A stretch of DNA of 46,805 nucleotides, taken from NCBI GenBank assembly GCA_964533145.1, contig CAZHLG010000002.1, positions 1 to 46,805 of the forward strand, in the 5' to 3' direction. Of the stretch, positions 40,576 through 46,805 are shown piece by piece (within the stretch, counting starts at the first letter, position 1; each line of letters opens with the position of its first letter). This DNA comes from CAITQP01 sp964533145 (GTDB taxonomy: Bacteria; Patescibacteriota; Minisyncoccia; Phycocordibacterales; UBA9973). The notes under the pieces were generated by a model. It did not search any database, had not been told where the DNA came from, and saw only the letters and a list, made by a program, of their open reading frames with translations. A program made the translations under genes and the position numbers.

Positions 40576-40995
40576 TTATGCGCGCGTAACGACGCGGGTC
40601 CGGACCGGGAGCTTGGTGCCCGCCTTGCGGAGCGCCTCGCGGGCCGTCTTCTCGTCGATTCCATCGAGTTCAAAAATGACACGACCAGGGCGAATCTCGG
40701 CGCAAAAGCCCTGCGGGTCGCCCTTACCCTTACCCATACCCACCTCAGCCGGCTTTGCCGTATACGGTCGGTCCGGGAAGATGCGGATCCATGCCTTGCC
40801 GGTCTTGGTCATCTGGCGGGCCATGGCCTTGCGGGCTGCCTCGAGCTGGTTGGAGCGAATGCGGCCTGCGGTCTCGGCCTTGAGGCCGAAGGAACCGTAC
40901 GCGAGCGTGATACCGCGGGTATCAGGCTTCTGACTGGTCATGTCCTTGCGGCCGGTGTGCCACTTGCGGTGTTTGACTTTCTTGGGGAAAAGCAT
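40576..40995 (-). CDS. rplP: 50S ribosomal protein L16
   Basis: 139 residues, normal. MLFPKKVKHRKWHTGRKDMT, ITLAYGSFGLKAETAGRIRS, NQLEAARKAMARQMTKTGKA, WIRIFPDRPYTAKPAEVGMG and GKGDPQGFCAEIRPGRVIFE. uL16 lines the tRNA sites. The C-terminus shows no fused L29 sequence. Start 3 bases after rpsC. Confidence 0.97.
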   Translation of the reverse strand: MLFPKKVKHRKWHTGRKDMTSQKPDTRGITLAYGSFGLKAETAGRIRSNQLEAARKAMARQMTKTGKAWIRIFPDRPYTAKPAEVGMGKGKGDPQGFCAEIRPGRVIFELDGIDEKTAREALRKAGTKLPVRTRVVTRA

Positions 40996-40998
40996 GGG

Positions 40999-41673
40999 TT
41001 ACTTCTTGGGAGCTTCTTTCTCGTTAAAGACCTCGCCGCGGTAGATCCAGACCTTGATGCCGATGTCGCCGTAGGTCATGTGCGCGCGCTCGCGAGTGTA
41101 ATCGACGTCGGCGCGGAACGTCTGCAGCGGAATGGATCCGCGCTTCTGCTCTTCGATGCGGGCGATCTCGGCGCCGCCGAGACGGCCGGAAAGGACGATC
41201 TTCACGCCTTCGACACCGCGCGTGGCGATGACGCGCTCAACAGCCTGCTTCATGACGCGGCGGAACGGCAGGCGCTTCTCGAGCGCCTCGGCGACCGAGT
41301 AGGCCACGATGTGCGCGTCTGCGTCCGGATTCGCAACCTCGACGATGTCGAGCTTGAGTTCCTCCGGGACAGGGATGCCCTTCTTTTTCATGAAGGTCAC
41401 GATCTCCTGCTTGAGCTTGGTCGAACCTTCGCCGGAGCGGCCGATGACCATGCCCGGGCGGGACGTGCGGATGATGAAGCGGGTGCTCTTCGGGCTGCGT
41501 TCCATCTCGATGGACGACACGTAAAAGCCGCGCATGCGCTTCTCGAGGTACTCGCGCACGAGAACGTCGCCCTTGAGGTACTCCTTGTACTTCTTGGGGC
41601 CGGCAAACCAGCGCGACTTCCAGTCACGGAGGATTACGAGGCGGTGCGCATACGGATGGACTACTTTAGACAT
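40999..41673 (-). CDS. rpsC: 30S ribosomal protein S3
   Basis: 224 residues. N-terminal RLVILRDWKSRWFAGPKKYK, KH domain with SRPGMVIGRSGEGSTKLKQE (GxxG loop) and C-terminal domain FRRVMKQAVERVIATRGVEG, VKIVLSGRLGGAEIARIEEQ and TYGDIGIKVWIYRGEV. uS3 forms part of the mRNA entry site. Start 3 bases after rplV; context AATATATG. Confidence 0.97.
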   Translation of the reverse strand: MSKVVHPYAHRLVILRDWKSRWFAGPKKYKEYLKGDVLVREYLEKRMRGFYVSSIEMERSPKSTRFIIRTSRPGMVIGRSGEGSTKLKQEIVTFMKKKGIPVPEELKLDIVEVANPDADAHIVAYSVAEALEKRLPFRRVMKQAVERVIATRGVEGVKIVLSGRLGGAEIARIEEQKRGSIPLQTFRADVDYTRERAHMTYGDIGIKVWIYRGEVFNEKEAPKK

Positions 41674-41676
41674 ATA

Positions 41677-42135
41677 TTACTCCTTGGTTTCTTTGGCTGC
41701 CTTCTTGGTAACGGCCTTCTTCGCAGCCGGCTTTTTTGCGGCAGCCTTTTTGGCAGCCGGAGCCTTGACGGGCTCTGCCTTCTCGGCAGCAGCCTTCGGA
41801 GCCTTCTTCCCTGCCTTCTCAGCAAGAATGATGGTCACATGGCTGGCATGCTTGTGGATCGAAGACGCACGGCCGAAGGCGCGCGGCATGTGGCGCTTGA
41901 GCACGATGCCCTTGTCCACCATGACCTCTTTGACGATGAGGTTCTCGGCGTCAGCACCCGCGACTTTCGCGTTTGCGACAGCGGAAGCAAGCAGCTTCTC
42001 CATCGGGAGAGCGGCGCGCTTGGCGAGGTGCTTGAGCTCGAGCTCTGCGCGAGCGACCTGCTTGCCCTTGATGAGGCCGGCAACGAGGCGGACCTTGCGG
42101 GGGGCTTGTCTGTAGTTCTTGAGATAGGCTTTCAT
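41677..42135 (-). CDS. rplV: 50S ribosomal protein L22 with Lys/Ala-rich tail
   Basis: 152 residues. The uL22 core covers about 1-105 (YRQAPRKVRLVAGLIKGKQV, LIVKEVMVDKGIVLKRHMPR, AFGRASSIHKHASHVTIILA). The last 45 residues are a low-complexity tail of Lys, Ala and Pro (PAAKKAAAKKPAAKKAVTKK), typical of exposed rRNA-binding extensions. uL22 lines the exit tunnel. Confidence 0.96.
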   Translation of the reverse strand: MKAYLKNYRQAPRKVRLVAGLIKGKQVARAELELKHLAKRAALPMEKLLASAVANAKVAGADAENLIVKEVMVDKGIVLKRHMPRAFGRASSIHKHASHVTIILAEKAGKKAPKAAAEKAEPVKAPAAKKAAAKKPAAKKAVTKKAAKETKE

Positions 42136-42162
42136 GGCTTCAAAATAGGGCGCTGGGAGGGA

Positions 42163-42507
42163 TTATTTCTTCTTGGCGTCGCCGGAGTCCTTGGCTGCCT
42201 TGGCAGCTGCGATCTCGCTTTCTTTCTGCTTCTGCTCGAGCTCCTTCTGCATCTTACCGCCGTGCTTGCGGAAGGTGCGAGTCGGGGAAAACTCGCCGAG
42301 GCGGTGGCCGACCATGTCTTCGGTAACGATGACCTCGACATGTGTTTTGCCGTTGTGCACACCAAAAGTGAACCCGACCATTTCCGGGGCAATCTGGCAG
42401 GCACGGCTCCATGTCTTGATCATGGGAGTCTTGGACGGCTCTTTGCCCTCAATCTTCTTCATGAGGCGCTCGTCGAGATAGGGACCTTTTTTGAGTGATC
42501 GTGTCAT
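42163..42507 (-). CDS. rpsS: 30S ribosomal protein S19
   Basis: 114 residues from ATG 42507 (MTRSLKKGPYLDERLMKKIE). KTWSRACQIAPEMVGFTFGV, HNGKTHVEVIVTEDMVGHRL and GEFSPTRTFRKHGGK complete the uS19 core; a charged helical tail of about 25 residues follows (ELEQKQKESEIAAAKAAKDS). First gene of the rpsS-rplE unit, with its own promoter 40 bases upstream; rplB, its usual upstream neighbour, is 780 bases away. Confidence 0.96.
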   Translation of the reverse strand: MTRSLKKGPYLDERLMKKIEGKEPSKTPMIKTWSRACQIAPEMVGFTFGVHNGKTHVEVIVTEDMVGHRLGEFSPTRTFRKHGGKMQKELEQKQKESEIAAAKAAKDSGDAKKK

Positions 42508-42546
42508 ACGGTAATTAAAAAGCTGGCGAGATAGCCAACGCAAGAC

Positions 42547-42574
42547 ATACTAGCAAAAACACGGAGAATGTCAA
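42547..42574 (-). promoter_or_regulatory. Promoter of the rpsS-rplE unit
   Basis: Minus strand perfect TTGACA (42569-42574), 16-base spacer, TAGTAT (42547-42552) with TGC before it (extended -10). Leader about 33 nt to rpsS. It restarts transcription after the break in the S10 cluster. Confidence 0.75.
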
Positions 42575-42588
42575 ATATCGGCCGCGGC

Positions 42589-42621
42589 CCGGGCAGGGCG
42601 GGCTTCGCCCGCCCTGCCCGG
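42589..42621. repeat. GC-rich 15-bp inverted repeat between rpsS and the inserted gene
   Basis: CCGGGCAGGGCGGGC/GCCCGCCCTGCCCGG with loop TTC, a perfect stem. It lies between the divergent promoters of rpsS and of the 168-residue gene. No T-run follows on either strand. Confidence 0.8.
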
Positions 42622-42623
42622 AC

Positions 42624-42651
42624 ATTGCCAATACCCCACACTGTGGTAATG
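42624..42651 (+). promoter_or_regulatory. Promoter of the inserted 168-residue gene
   Basis: TTGCCA (42625-42630), 16-base spacer, TAATGT (42647-42652), reading away from rpsS. Leader about 17-20 nt to the ATG at 42676. Confidence 0.5.
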
Positions 42652-42675
42652 TGACTGCAAACAAAATTTAAAACT

Positions 42676-43182
42676 ATGAGCACAGTAACAGCGAAAGAAA
42701 CGTTTCTCCGGTTTGCAAAACCGCTCGACAATGCGATCAGCAGTATCGAAGAAAAAAATGCTATCGCAGAGTTCGGGATCGGAAATTACGCTGAAATGAC
42801 AGGAATATTCTTTGATGGACGCTACCAGAAAGTCTTTTTCTCAAAATCCGACACAGAAATCATCGAATCACTCTTCTGTCACATCAGTCACGCAATGAAA
42901 TTGCCCGGGACAGGAAGTAGTCCGCGCGAAAAAGTTATCCGGGAAATAAAAGAGAAGTACAAGAAAATTCTTAGCGCATACGACCTGGTTACGAACAATC
43001 TAAACAGATCTGTCCGAACAACGATGTGGAACCATCAGTACGAGATCTACCGCACAAGCCTCGAGCACGATCTTAAAGACCTCATGGCAAAATCAGATCT
43101 TGCGGACACGTACAAGAAAGCTGTGCAAGCGATCGTACGATACGAGGTCGGTTACTACGTAAACGATGTTGATGGAGACTAA
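42676..43182 (+). CDS. Hypothetical protein inserted between rplB and rpsS on the opposite strand
   Basis: 168 residues, not recognised. Helical and charged (KPLDNAISSIEEKNAIAEFG, EKVIREIKEKYKKILSAYDL, TSLEHDLKDLMAKSDLADTY), no signal peptide or membrane segment. The gene is clearly AT-richer than the ribosomal genes around it and is oriented against them, with its own promoter and its own terminator (43187-43213). It therefore looks like a foreign cassette that landed inside the S10 operon. Confidence 0.75.
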   Translation: MSTVTAKETFLRFAKPLDNAISSIEEKNAIAEFGIGNYAEMTGIFFDGRYQKVFFSKSDTEIIESLFCHISHAMKLPGTGSSPREKVIREIKEKYKKILSAYDLVTNNLNRSVRTTMWNHQYEIYRTSLEHDLKDLMAKSDLADTYKKAVQAIVRYEVGYYVNDVDGD

Positions 43183-43186
43183 CTGA

Positions 43187-43213
43187 AAGCGCCGGAATGT
43201 TCCGGCGCTTTTT
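43187..43213 (+). terminator. Terminator of the inserted 168-residue gene
   Basis: Eleven-bp stem AAGCGCCGGAA/TTCCGGCGCTT with a 2-base loop, followed by TTT on the plus strand, 4 bases after the stop codon. Confidence 0.88.
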
Positions 43214-43239
43214 GCTATACATACAGAGTCGAGCAAGGG

Positions 43240-43263
43240 AAAACCCGCCGTACGGCGGGTTTT
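43240..43263. terminator. Terminator after rplB
   Basis: Palindrome AAAACCCGCCGT/ACGGCGGGTTTT, 23 bases after the rplB stop. Read on the minus strand it ends in TTTTCCC. It closes the tuf-rplB part of the cluster. Confidence 0.8.
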
Positions 43264-43286
43264 CCTGGAAACATATCGGAAACGAA

Positions 43287-44132
43287 CTATCCCTTGCGCT
43301 TCTTGCCGGTCGAGCGGCGGGAAACGATGAGGTGGTTCGAGTACTTCTTTGGAGTGCGGGTCTTGCGTCCGCCGGTGACCTTGCCCCACATGGTCTTGGG
43401 GCGGCGGGTACCGCGGCCCTGGCGGCCTTCGCCGCCGCCGTACGGGTGGTCTACCGGGTTCATGGCAGTACCGCGGACCGTCGGGCGGATGCCCTTGTGG
43501 CGCGAGCGGCCGGCCTTACCCACGTTCACGAGGTGATGCTCCTCATTGGAGACCTCGCCGATCGTGGCCCAGCAGTTCTCGGAGACCTTGCGGACCTCGG
43601 AGGACGGGAGCTTGATGAGCGTGTATCCGTCGGCGTTCGCGATGACCTGGCCGAAGTTGCCCGCGGAGCGGACAAGCTTGGCGCCGCCATTCGGTTTGAG
43701 CTCGACGTTGTACACGAACATGCCGACCGGGACCTTGCGGAGCGGGAGGCGGTTCGGGGTGACGAGGTCTGCCGTCTCGGAGACGACAAACGTCGCGCCC
43801 GGACGGACCGACTTCGGCGTGAGCATGTAGCGCTTCTCACCGTCCTTGTAGGTCACGAGCGAGATAAACGACGTGCGGAACGGGTCGTACTCGACGGAGA
43901 CGACCTTGGCCGGGATGTCCTTCTTGTCGAACATGAAGTCCACATCGCGGTAGAGCTTCTTGTTGCCGCCGCCCTTGTGGCGCGTCGTGATGCGGCCCTG
44001 GCTATTGCGGCCCATATCGCGCTTGCCGCCCTTGGTGAGGGGCTTATGCGGTTCGGTATGGGTGATCACGCCGCGGTACGTGACGGTCGTCATGTTGCGG
44101 CGGGACGGGGTTGTCGGTGAATATTTCTTCAT
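43287..44132 (-). CDS. rplB: 50S ribosomal protein L2
   Basis: 281 residues, normal for uL2, needed for subunit joining and near the peptidyl transferase centre. NSQGRITTRHKGGGNKKLYR, VVSVEYDPFRTSFISLVTYK, GEKRYMLTPKSVRPGATFVV and the C-terminal RPTVRGTAMNPVDHPYGGGE with its functional His. 29 bases after rplW; followed by a terminator instead of rpsS. Confidence 0.97.
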   Translation of the reverse strand: MKKYSPTTPSRRNMTTVTYRGVITHTEPHKPLTKGGKRDMGRNSQGRITTRHKGGGNKKLYRDVDFMFDKKDIPAKVVSVEYDPFRTSFISLVTYKDGEKRYMLTPKSVRPGATFVVSETADLVTPNRLPLRKVPVGMFVYNVELKPNGGAKLVRSAGNFGQVIANADGYTLIKLPSSEVRKVSENCWATIGEVSNEEHHLVNVGKAGRSRHKGIRPTVRGTAMNPVDHPYGGGEGRQGRGTRRPKTMWGKVTGGRKTRTPKKYSNHLIVSRRSTGKKRKG

Positions 44133-44161
44133 ATGCTGAACGATTTCGCAATCCGGAGGGA

Positions 44162-44440
44162 TTACAGGACTTCGATCGTATCGCCCTTCTTAAGCTGCAC
44201 GTAGGCCTTCTTGCCGCCGCCCGCCGTGCCGATCTTGCCCTTGCGGGTGCGCGGCATGACGCGCTTGGTCGGGATGGTGACCGTGCGCACGGCCGTCGGA
44301 GTAACCTTGTACTGCGCTTTGACGGCCTTGATAATCTCGTTCTTGGTCGCGTTCTTCGGCACGTCGAACGTGTATGCGTTCTGGGCCGAGAGCGACGCTG
44401 CCTTTTCCGTGATGCGGGGATTCTTGAGGATGGTCGTCAT
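44162..44440 (-). CDS. rplW: 50S ribosomal protein L23
   Basis: 92 residues. TTILKNPRITEKAASLSAQN, YTFDVPKNATKNEIIKAVKA and TVTIPTKRVMPRTRKGKIGT. uL23 sits at the tunnel exit and docks trigger factor and SRP. Start 3 bases after rplD, context AGCATATG; stop TAA. Confidence 0.97.
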   Translation of the reverse strand: MTTILKNPRITEKAASLSAQNAYTFDVPKNATKNEIIKAVKAQYKVTPTAVRTVTIPTKRVMPRTRKGKIGTAGGGKKAYVQLKKGDTIEVL

Positions 44441-44443
44441 ATG

Positions 44444-45127
44444 CTACTTCGCCTGTGCCTTAGAGTACGCGAGACGCTTCTCGAGCGCGGCGACGCTGGT
44501 CTCCGCATCGACGATGATCACGTACTGGTGATTGAGCACGTCGAGGGTGTTGAGGTCCTTTGCAAGACCGACCTCGACCTGCGGGACGTTGCGGAAGCTC
44601 TGGGCGAGCGCGCGGTCCACGGACGGGATGATGAGCATCGCCTTCGGCGTGCGTGCCTTGGCGAGCTTCTCAAAGCCCTTGATGGCGGCAAATGCCTGCA
44701 CCATGGCAGCGGCATCCGCGGTCTTAGGGGTCTTGAAAGAAAGCGCCTCGGTGTAGAGGATCTCGCCGGCTTTCTCCTTGGCGGAGAGCGCGGTAGCGAG
44801 GGCCTTCTGCGACATCTTCTTGTTCACCTTCTGCTTGTAGTTCTTCTCGGAGAGCGGTCCGTGCGCGACGCCGCCGCCGACCCAGATCGGGCTGCGGGAC
44901 GAACCGTGACGGGCGCGGCCTGTTCCCTTCTGCTTCCAGGGCTTCTTGCCGCCGCCGCTCACTTCTGCGCGGCCCTTGGTGTCGGCCGTGCCGGCGCGGG
45001 TGTTTGCGCGGATGGCCGTCAGGACCTGATGCACGAGGTCGCCGTTCCAGGAAAGGCCGAAGACGGACTCCGGAAGAGTCACTTCGCCGGCTTTCTTGCC
45101 TGATGCGTTGTATGTCGTGTTTTTCAT
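44444..45127 (-). CDS. rplD: 50S ribosomal protein L4
   Basis: 227 residues, slightly longer than usual. LVHQVLTAIRANTRAGTADT, KGRAEVSGGGKKPWKQKGTG, RARHGSSRSPIWVGGGVAHG (the tunnel-lining loop) and LNTLDVLNHQYVIIVDAETS. uL4 is also a known S10-operon regulator in E. coli. It ends with TAG, which shows that TAG is an ordinary stop in this genome. Confidence 0.97.
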   Translation of the reverse strand: MKNTTYNASGKKAGEVTLPESVFGLSWNGDLVHQVLTAIRANTRAGTADTKGRAEVSGGGKKPWKQKGTGRARHGSSRSPIWVGGGVAHGPLSEKNYKQKVNKKMSQKALATALSAKEKAGEILYTEALSFKTPKTADAAAMVQAFAAIKGFEKLAKARTPKAMLIIPSVDRALAQSFRNVPQVEVGLAKDLNTLDVLNHQYVIIVDAETSVAALEKRLAYSKAQAK

Positions 45128-45131
45128 ATGC

Positions 45132-45749
45132 TTACTTCGCGACGATCTCGAGCGTGGTGCCGCGGCGACCAGGGACGGCTCCCGAGAGAAGAATAGTGTT
45201 GGTCTCCGCGTCGACCGCGAGGACCGTGAGGCCCGGGACGGTGATGCGGTCGCCGCCGGTGCGGCCCGCCATGCGCATGCCTTTCGGAACGCGGTTGCGG
45301 AGGCCGCCGCCGATCGAACCCGGAGCGCGCTCGGAGTGCTTCTGGCCGTGGGAGCGCGGGCCGCCGGCGAAGCCGTGGCGCTTGATCACGCTCTGGAAGC
45401 CTTTGGCTTTCGAGATGCCCGAGACGGTGACCTTGTCGCCTTCGGCGAACGAGCTCACGTTGAGGGCATCGCCGGCGTTCATTGCCGCAGCCTCTTCGGC
45501 TGTGACGCGGAACTCGCGGGTCTCCATGAAGGAGCCCTTGCCTGCGAAGTGGCCCTTCTGCGGCTTGGTAACGTTCTTTTCCTTGCGGATGCCGTATCCG
45601 AGCTGGACGGCGGTGTAGCCGTCCTTCTCGGCGGTCTTGACCTGCGTAACGACGACCGGATCGACGGAGACGATCGTGGCCGCGTGCATCTTGCCGTCTG
45701 CGGCAAAATACTCGGTCATGTTCTGTTTGGTGCCCAGGATGAATTTCAT
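45132..45749 (-). CDS. rplC: 50S ribosomal protein L3
   Basis: 205 residues from ATG 45749 (MKFILGTKQNMTEYFAADGK), context ACACTATG. VVTQVKTAEKDGYTAVQLGY, the extended loop GFQSVIKRHGFAGGPRSHGQ, KHSERAPGSIGGGLRNRVPK and GMRMAGRTGGDRITVPGLTV. uL3 starts large-subunit assembly. Four bases before rplD. Confidence 0.97.
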   Translation of the reverse strand: MKFILGTKQNMTEYFAADGKMHAATIVSVDPVVVTQVKTAEKDGYTAVQLGYGIRKEKNVTKPQKGHFAGKGSFMETREFRVTAEEAAAMNAGDALNVSSFAEGDKVTVSGISKAKGFQSVIKRHGFAGGPRSHGQKHSERAPGSIGGGLRNRVPKGMRMAGRTGGDRITVPGLTVLAVDAETNTILLSGAVPGRRGTTLEIVAK

Positions 45750-45804
45750 AGTGTCAGCGGAGCGGAACGGAGTTCCGTTCATAACTAAATCTTTCTAATG
45801 TTCC

Positions 45805-46152
45805 TTACATCATTTTCACGTCGACTTCGACTCCGGACGGGAGAGAAAGATTCGTGAGCGCCTCGATGGTCTTGGCGCCGGGATTCAGGATGTCGATCAC
45901 GCGCTTGTGCACGCGGATCTCGAACTGCTCGCGGGTGTTCTTGTAGATGAACGGCGAGCGGTTGACGGTGTACTTCTTGATCTCAGTCGGGAGCGGGGTC
46001 GGGCCGGCGATCACCGCGTCGTGGCGGAGCGCCGTGTCCATGATCTGCTTGACGGAGTTGTCGAGAATCTTGTTCTCGTAGGCGCGGACGCGGATGCGCA
46101 GGCGCACCGCCGCTTCGCCCTCGCCCTTCTTTGTTTTGGTAGCTGTAGCCAT
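45805..46152 (-). CDS. rpsJ: 30S ribosomal protein S10
   Basis: 115 residues from ATG 46152 (MATATKTKKGEGEAAVRLRI); the longer frame enters the hairpin. RIRVRAYENKILDNSVKQIM, GPTPLPTEIKKYTVNRSPFI and EIRVHKRVIDILNPGAKTIE are the uS10 blocks; the first 15 residues are an extra basic tail. It follows tuf, so the end of the str operon and the S10 operon are joined. Confidence 0.97.
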   Translation of the reverse strand: MATATKTKKGEGEAAVRLRIRVRAYENKILDNSVKQIMDTALRHDAVIAGPTPLPTEIKKYTVNRSPFIYKNTREQFEIRVHKRVIDILNPGAKTIEALTNLSLPSGVEVDVKMM

Positions 46153-46181
46153 AAGTGGGTGCGGTATTCGCTTCTCGGTCG

Positions 46182-46208
46182 GGGGCGCGGGCCGAAGGCC
46201 CGCGCCCC
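46182..46208. repeat. GC-rich 12-bp hairpin between tuf and rpsJ
   Basis: GGGGCGCGGGCC/GGCCCGCGCCCC with loop GAA. It lies 24 bases after the tuf stop and 29 before rpsJ, without a T-run. It could process or partly terminate the tuf message. Confidence 0.75.
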
Positions 46209-46232
46209 GCATCGAGAAACGAGTCCCCGCGA

Positions 46233-46805
46233 TTACGCGATGATCTTCGTCACGGCGCCGGCGCCGACAGTCTTGCCGCCTTCGCGGATAGCGAAGCGCA
46301 TGCCCTGCTCCATAGCGACCGGAGTGACGAGCTTAACCTTGAGCGAAACAGTGTCGCCCGGCATGACCATCTCCTTTCCTTCCGGAAGGGTGACATCGCC
46401 GGTCACGTCCGTCGTGCGGACGTAGAACTGCGGCTTGTAGCCGGTGAAGAACGGCGTGTGGCGGCCGCCCTCGTCCTTGCCGAGGATGTAGACCTCCGCT
46501 TCGAAGTCGGTGTGCGGCGTCACGGAACCCGTCTTCGCGATGACCTGGCCGCGATGGACGTCTTCCTTCTTGGTGCCGCGAAGGAGGATGCCGGCGTTGT
46601 CGCCCGCCTGTCCCTCCTGGAGCTGGCGGTTGAACATTTCGATGCCGGTGATGGTCGTCTTCGTGGTCGGCTTGATGCCAACGATTTCGACTTCCTCGCC
46701 TACCTTAACGACGCCGCGCTCGATGCGGCCCGTAACGACGGTGCTGCGGCCTTCATTCGAGAAGATGTACTCGATGGGCATACGCAACGGCTTGTCGGTC
46801 TCGCG
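46233..46805 (-). CDS. tuf: Elongation factor Tu, C-terminal part (5' end off window)
   Basis: The last 190 residues are inside the window and the frame is open at the right edge. Domain 2 begins at RMPIEYIFSNEGRSTVVTGR, followed by GIEMFNRQLQEGQAGDNAGI and LLRGTKKEDVHRGQVIAKTG; domain 3 has VYILGKDEGGRHTPFFTGYK, PQFYVRTTDVTGDVTLPEGK and REGGKTVGAGAVTKI at the end. EF-Tu carries aminoacyl-tRNA to the ribosome. The G domain is outside. The segment SNEGRSTVVTGRIERG replaces the common SxxGRGTVVTGRVERG. Confidence 0.97.
   Translation of the reverse strand, partial: RETDKPLRMPIEYIFSNEGRSTVVTGRIERGVVKVGEEVEIVGIKPTTKTTITGIEMFNRQLQEGQAGDNAGILLRGTKKEDVHRGQVIAKTGSVTPHTDFEAEVYILGKDEGGRHTPFFTGYKPQFYVRTTDVTGDVTLPEGKEMVMPGDTVSLKVKLVTPVAMEQGMRFAIREGGKTVGAGAVTKIIA

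Noticed and set aside
39637..42498. 953-codon plus-strand frame opposite the ribosomal genes rpsS to rplX
   Set aside because: Same reason: an antisense artefact across seven certain ribosomal genes.

Overview
The window looks like a chromosomal segment of a Candidate Phyla Radiation (Patescibacteria) bacterium, probably of the Parcubacteria/Paceibacteria type. The evidence is a ribosomal-protein cluster with no rpmD (L30) between rpsE and rplO and no rpmC (L29) between rplP and rpsQ, small stand-alone enzymes, an archaeal-type UMP kinase, almost no Shine-Dalgarno sequences, and giant surface proteins. TAG, TAA and TGA all end intact genes, so the code is standard. Most genes are GC-rich; three islands (about 22-24.3 kb, 38.1-38.9 kb, 42.7-43.2 kb) are visibly AT-richer.

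Layout. 1-4 kb: 5' part of a secreted SpvB/FG-GAP/RHS toxin-like protein. 4.4-6.6 kb: recG. 6.6-12.4 kb: a 1924-residue fibronectin-III surface protein with an SGNH esterase and a peptidoglycan-binding end. 12.4-15.8 kb: tRNA-Ile(UAU), ftsH, and a DUF2975/XRE/membrane operon with its own palindromic operator. 15.9-18.5 kb: tmRNA and smpB, then infC-rpmI-rplT. 18.5-21.8 kb: SLOG protein, beta-CASP nuclease, small membrane protein, a rod-shaped 6S-like RNA, ndk. 21.8-24.3 kb: a diversity-generating retroelement (DGR). 24.4-30.5 kb: TraG/VirD4-like ATPase, membrane protein, and a Fur-family locus with twin operators. 30.5-46.8 kb: minus-strand translation cluster (tuf, S10 and spc genes, secY, adk, pyrH, map), split into separate transcription units by inserted genes.

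The DGR is the most notable system. A template repeat (23223-23330) and the 3' end of a target gene (23642-23749) differ at 20 of 108 positions, and every difference is at a coding-strand adenine (20 of 30 adenines changed, 0 of 78 other bases). The locus also has an Avd gene and a reverse transcriptase, but Avd lies on the opposite strand between template and RT, its promoter-proximal ATG is out of frame across a (CT)6 tract, and the RT has one in-frame amber codon. The element has clearly worked; whether it still can is the main question.

A second genome-wide pattern is leaderless expression: at least nine genes have a -10-like hexamer 6-10 nt before their ATG, so transcription would start at or next to the start codon.
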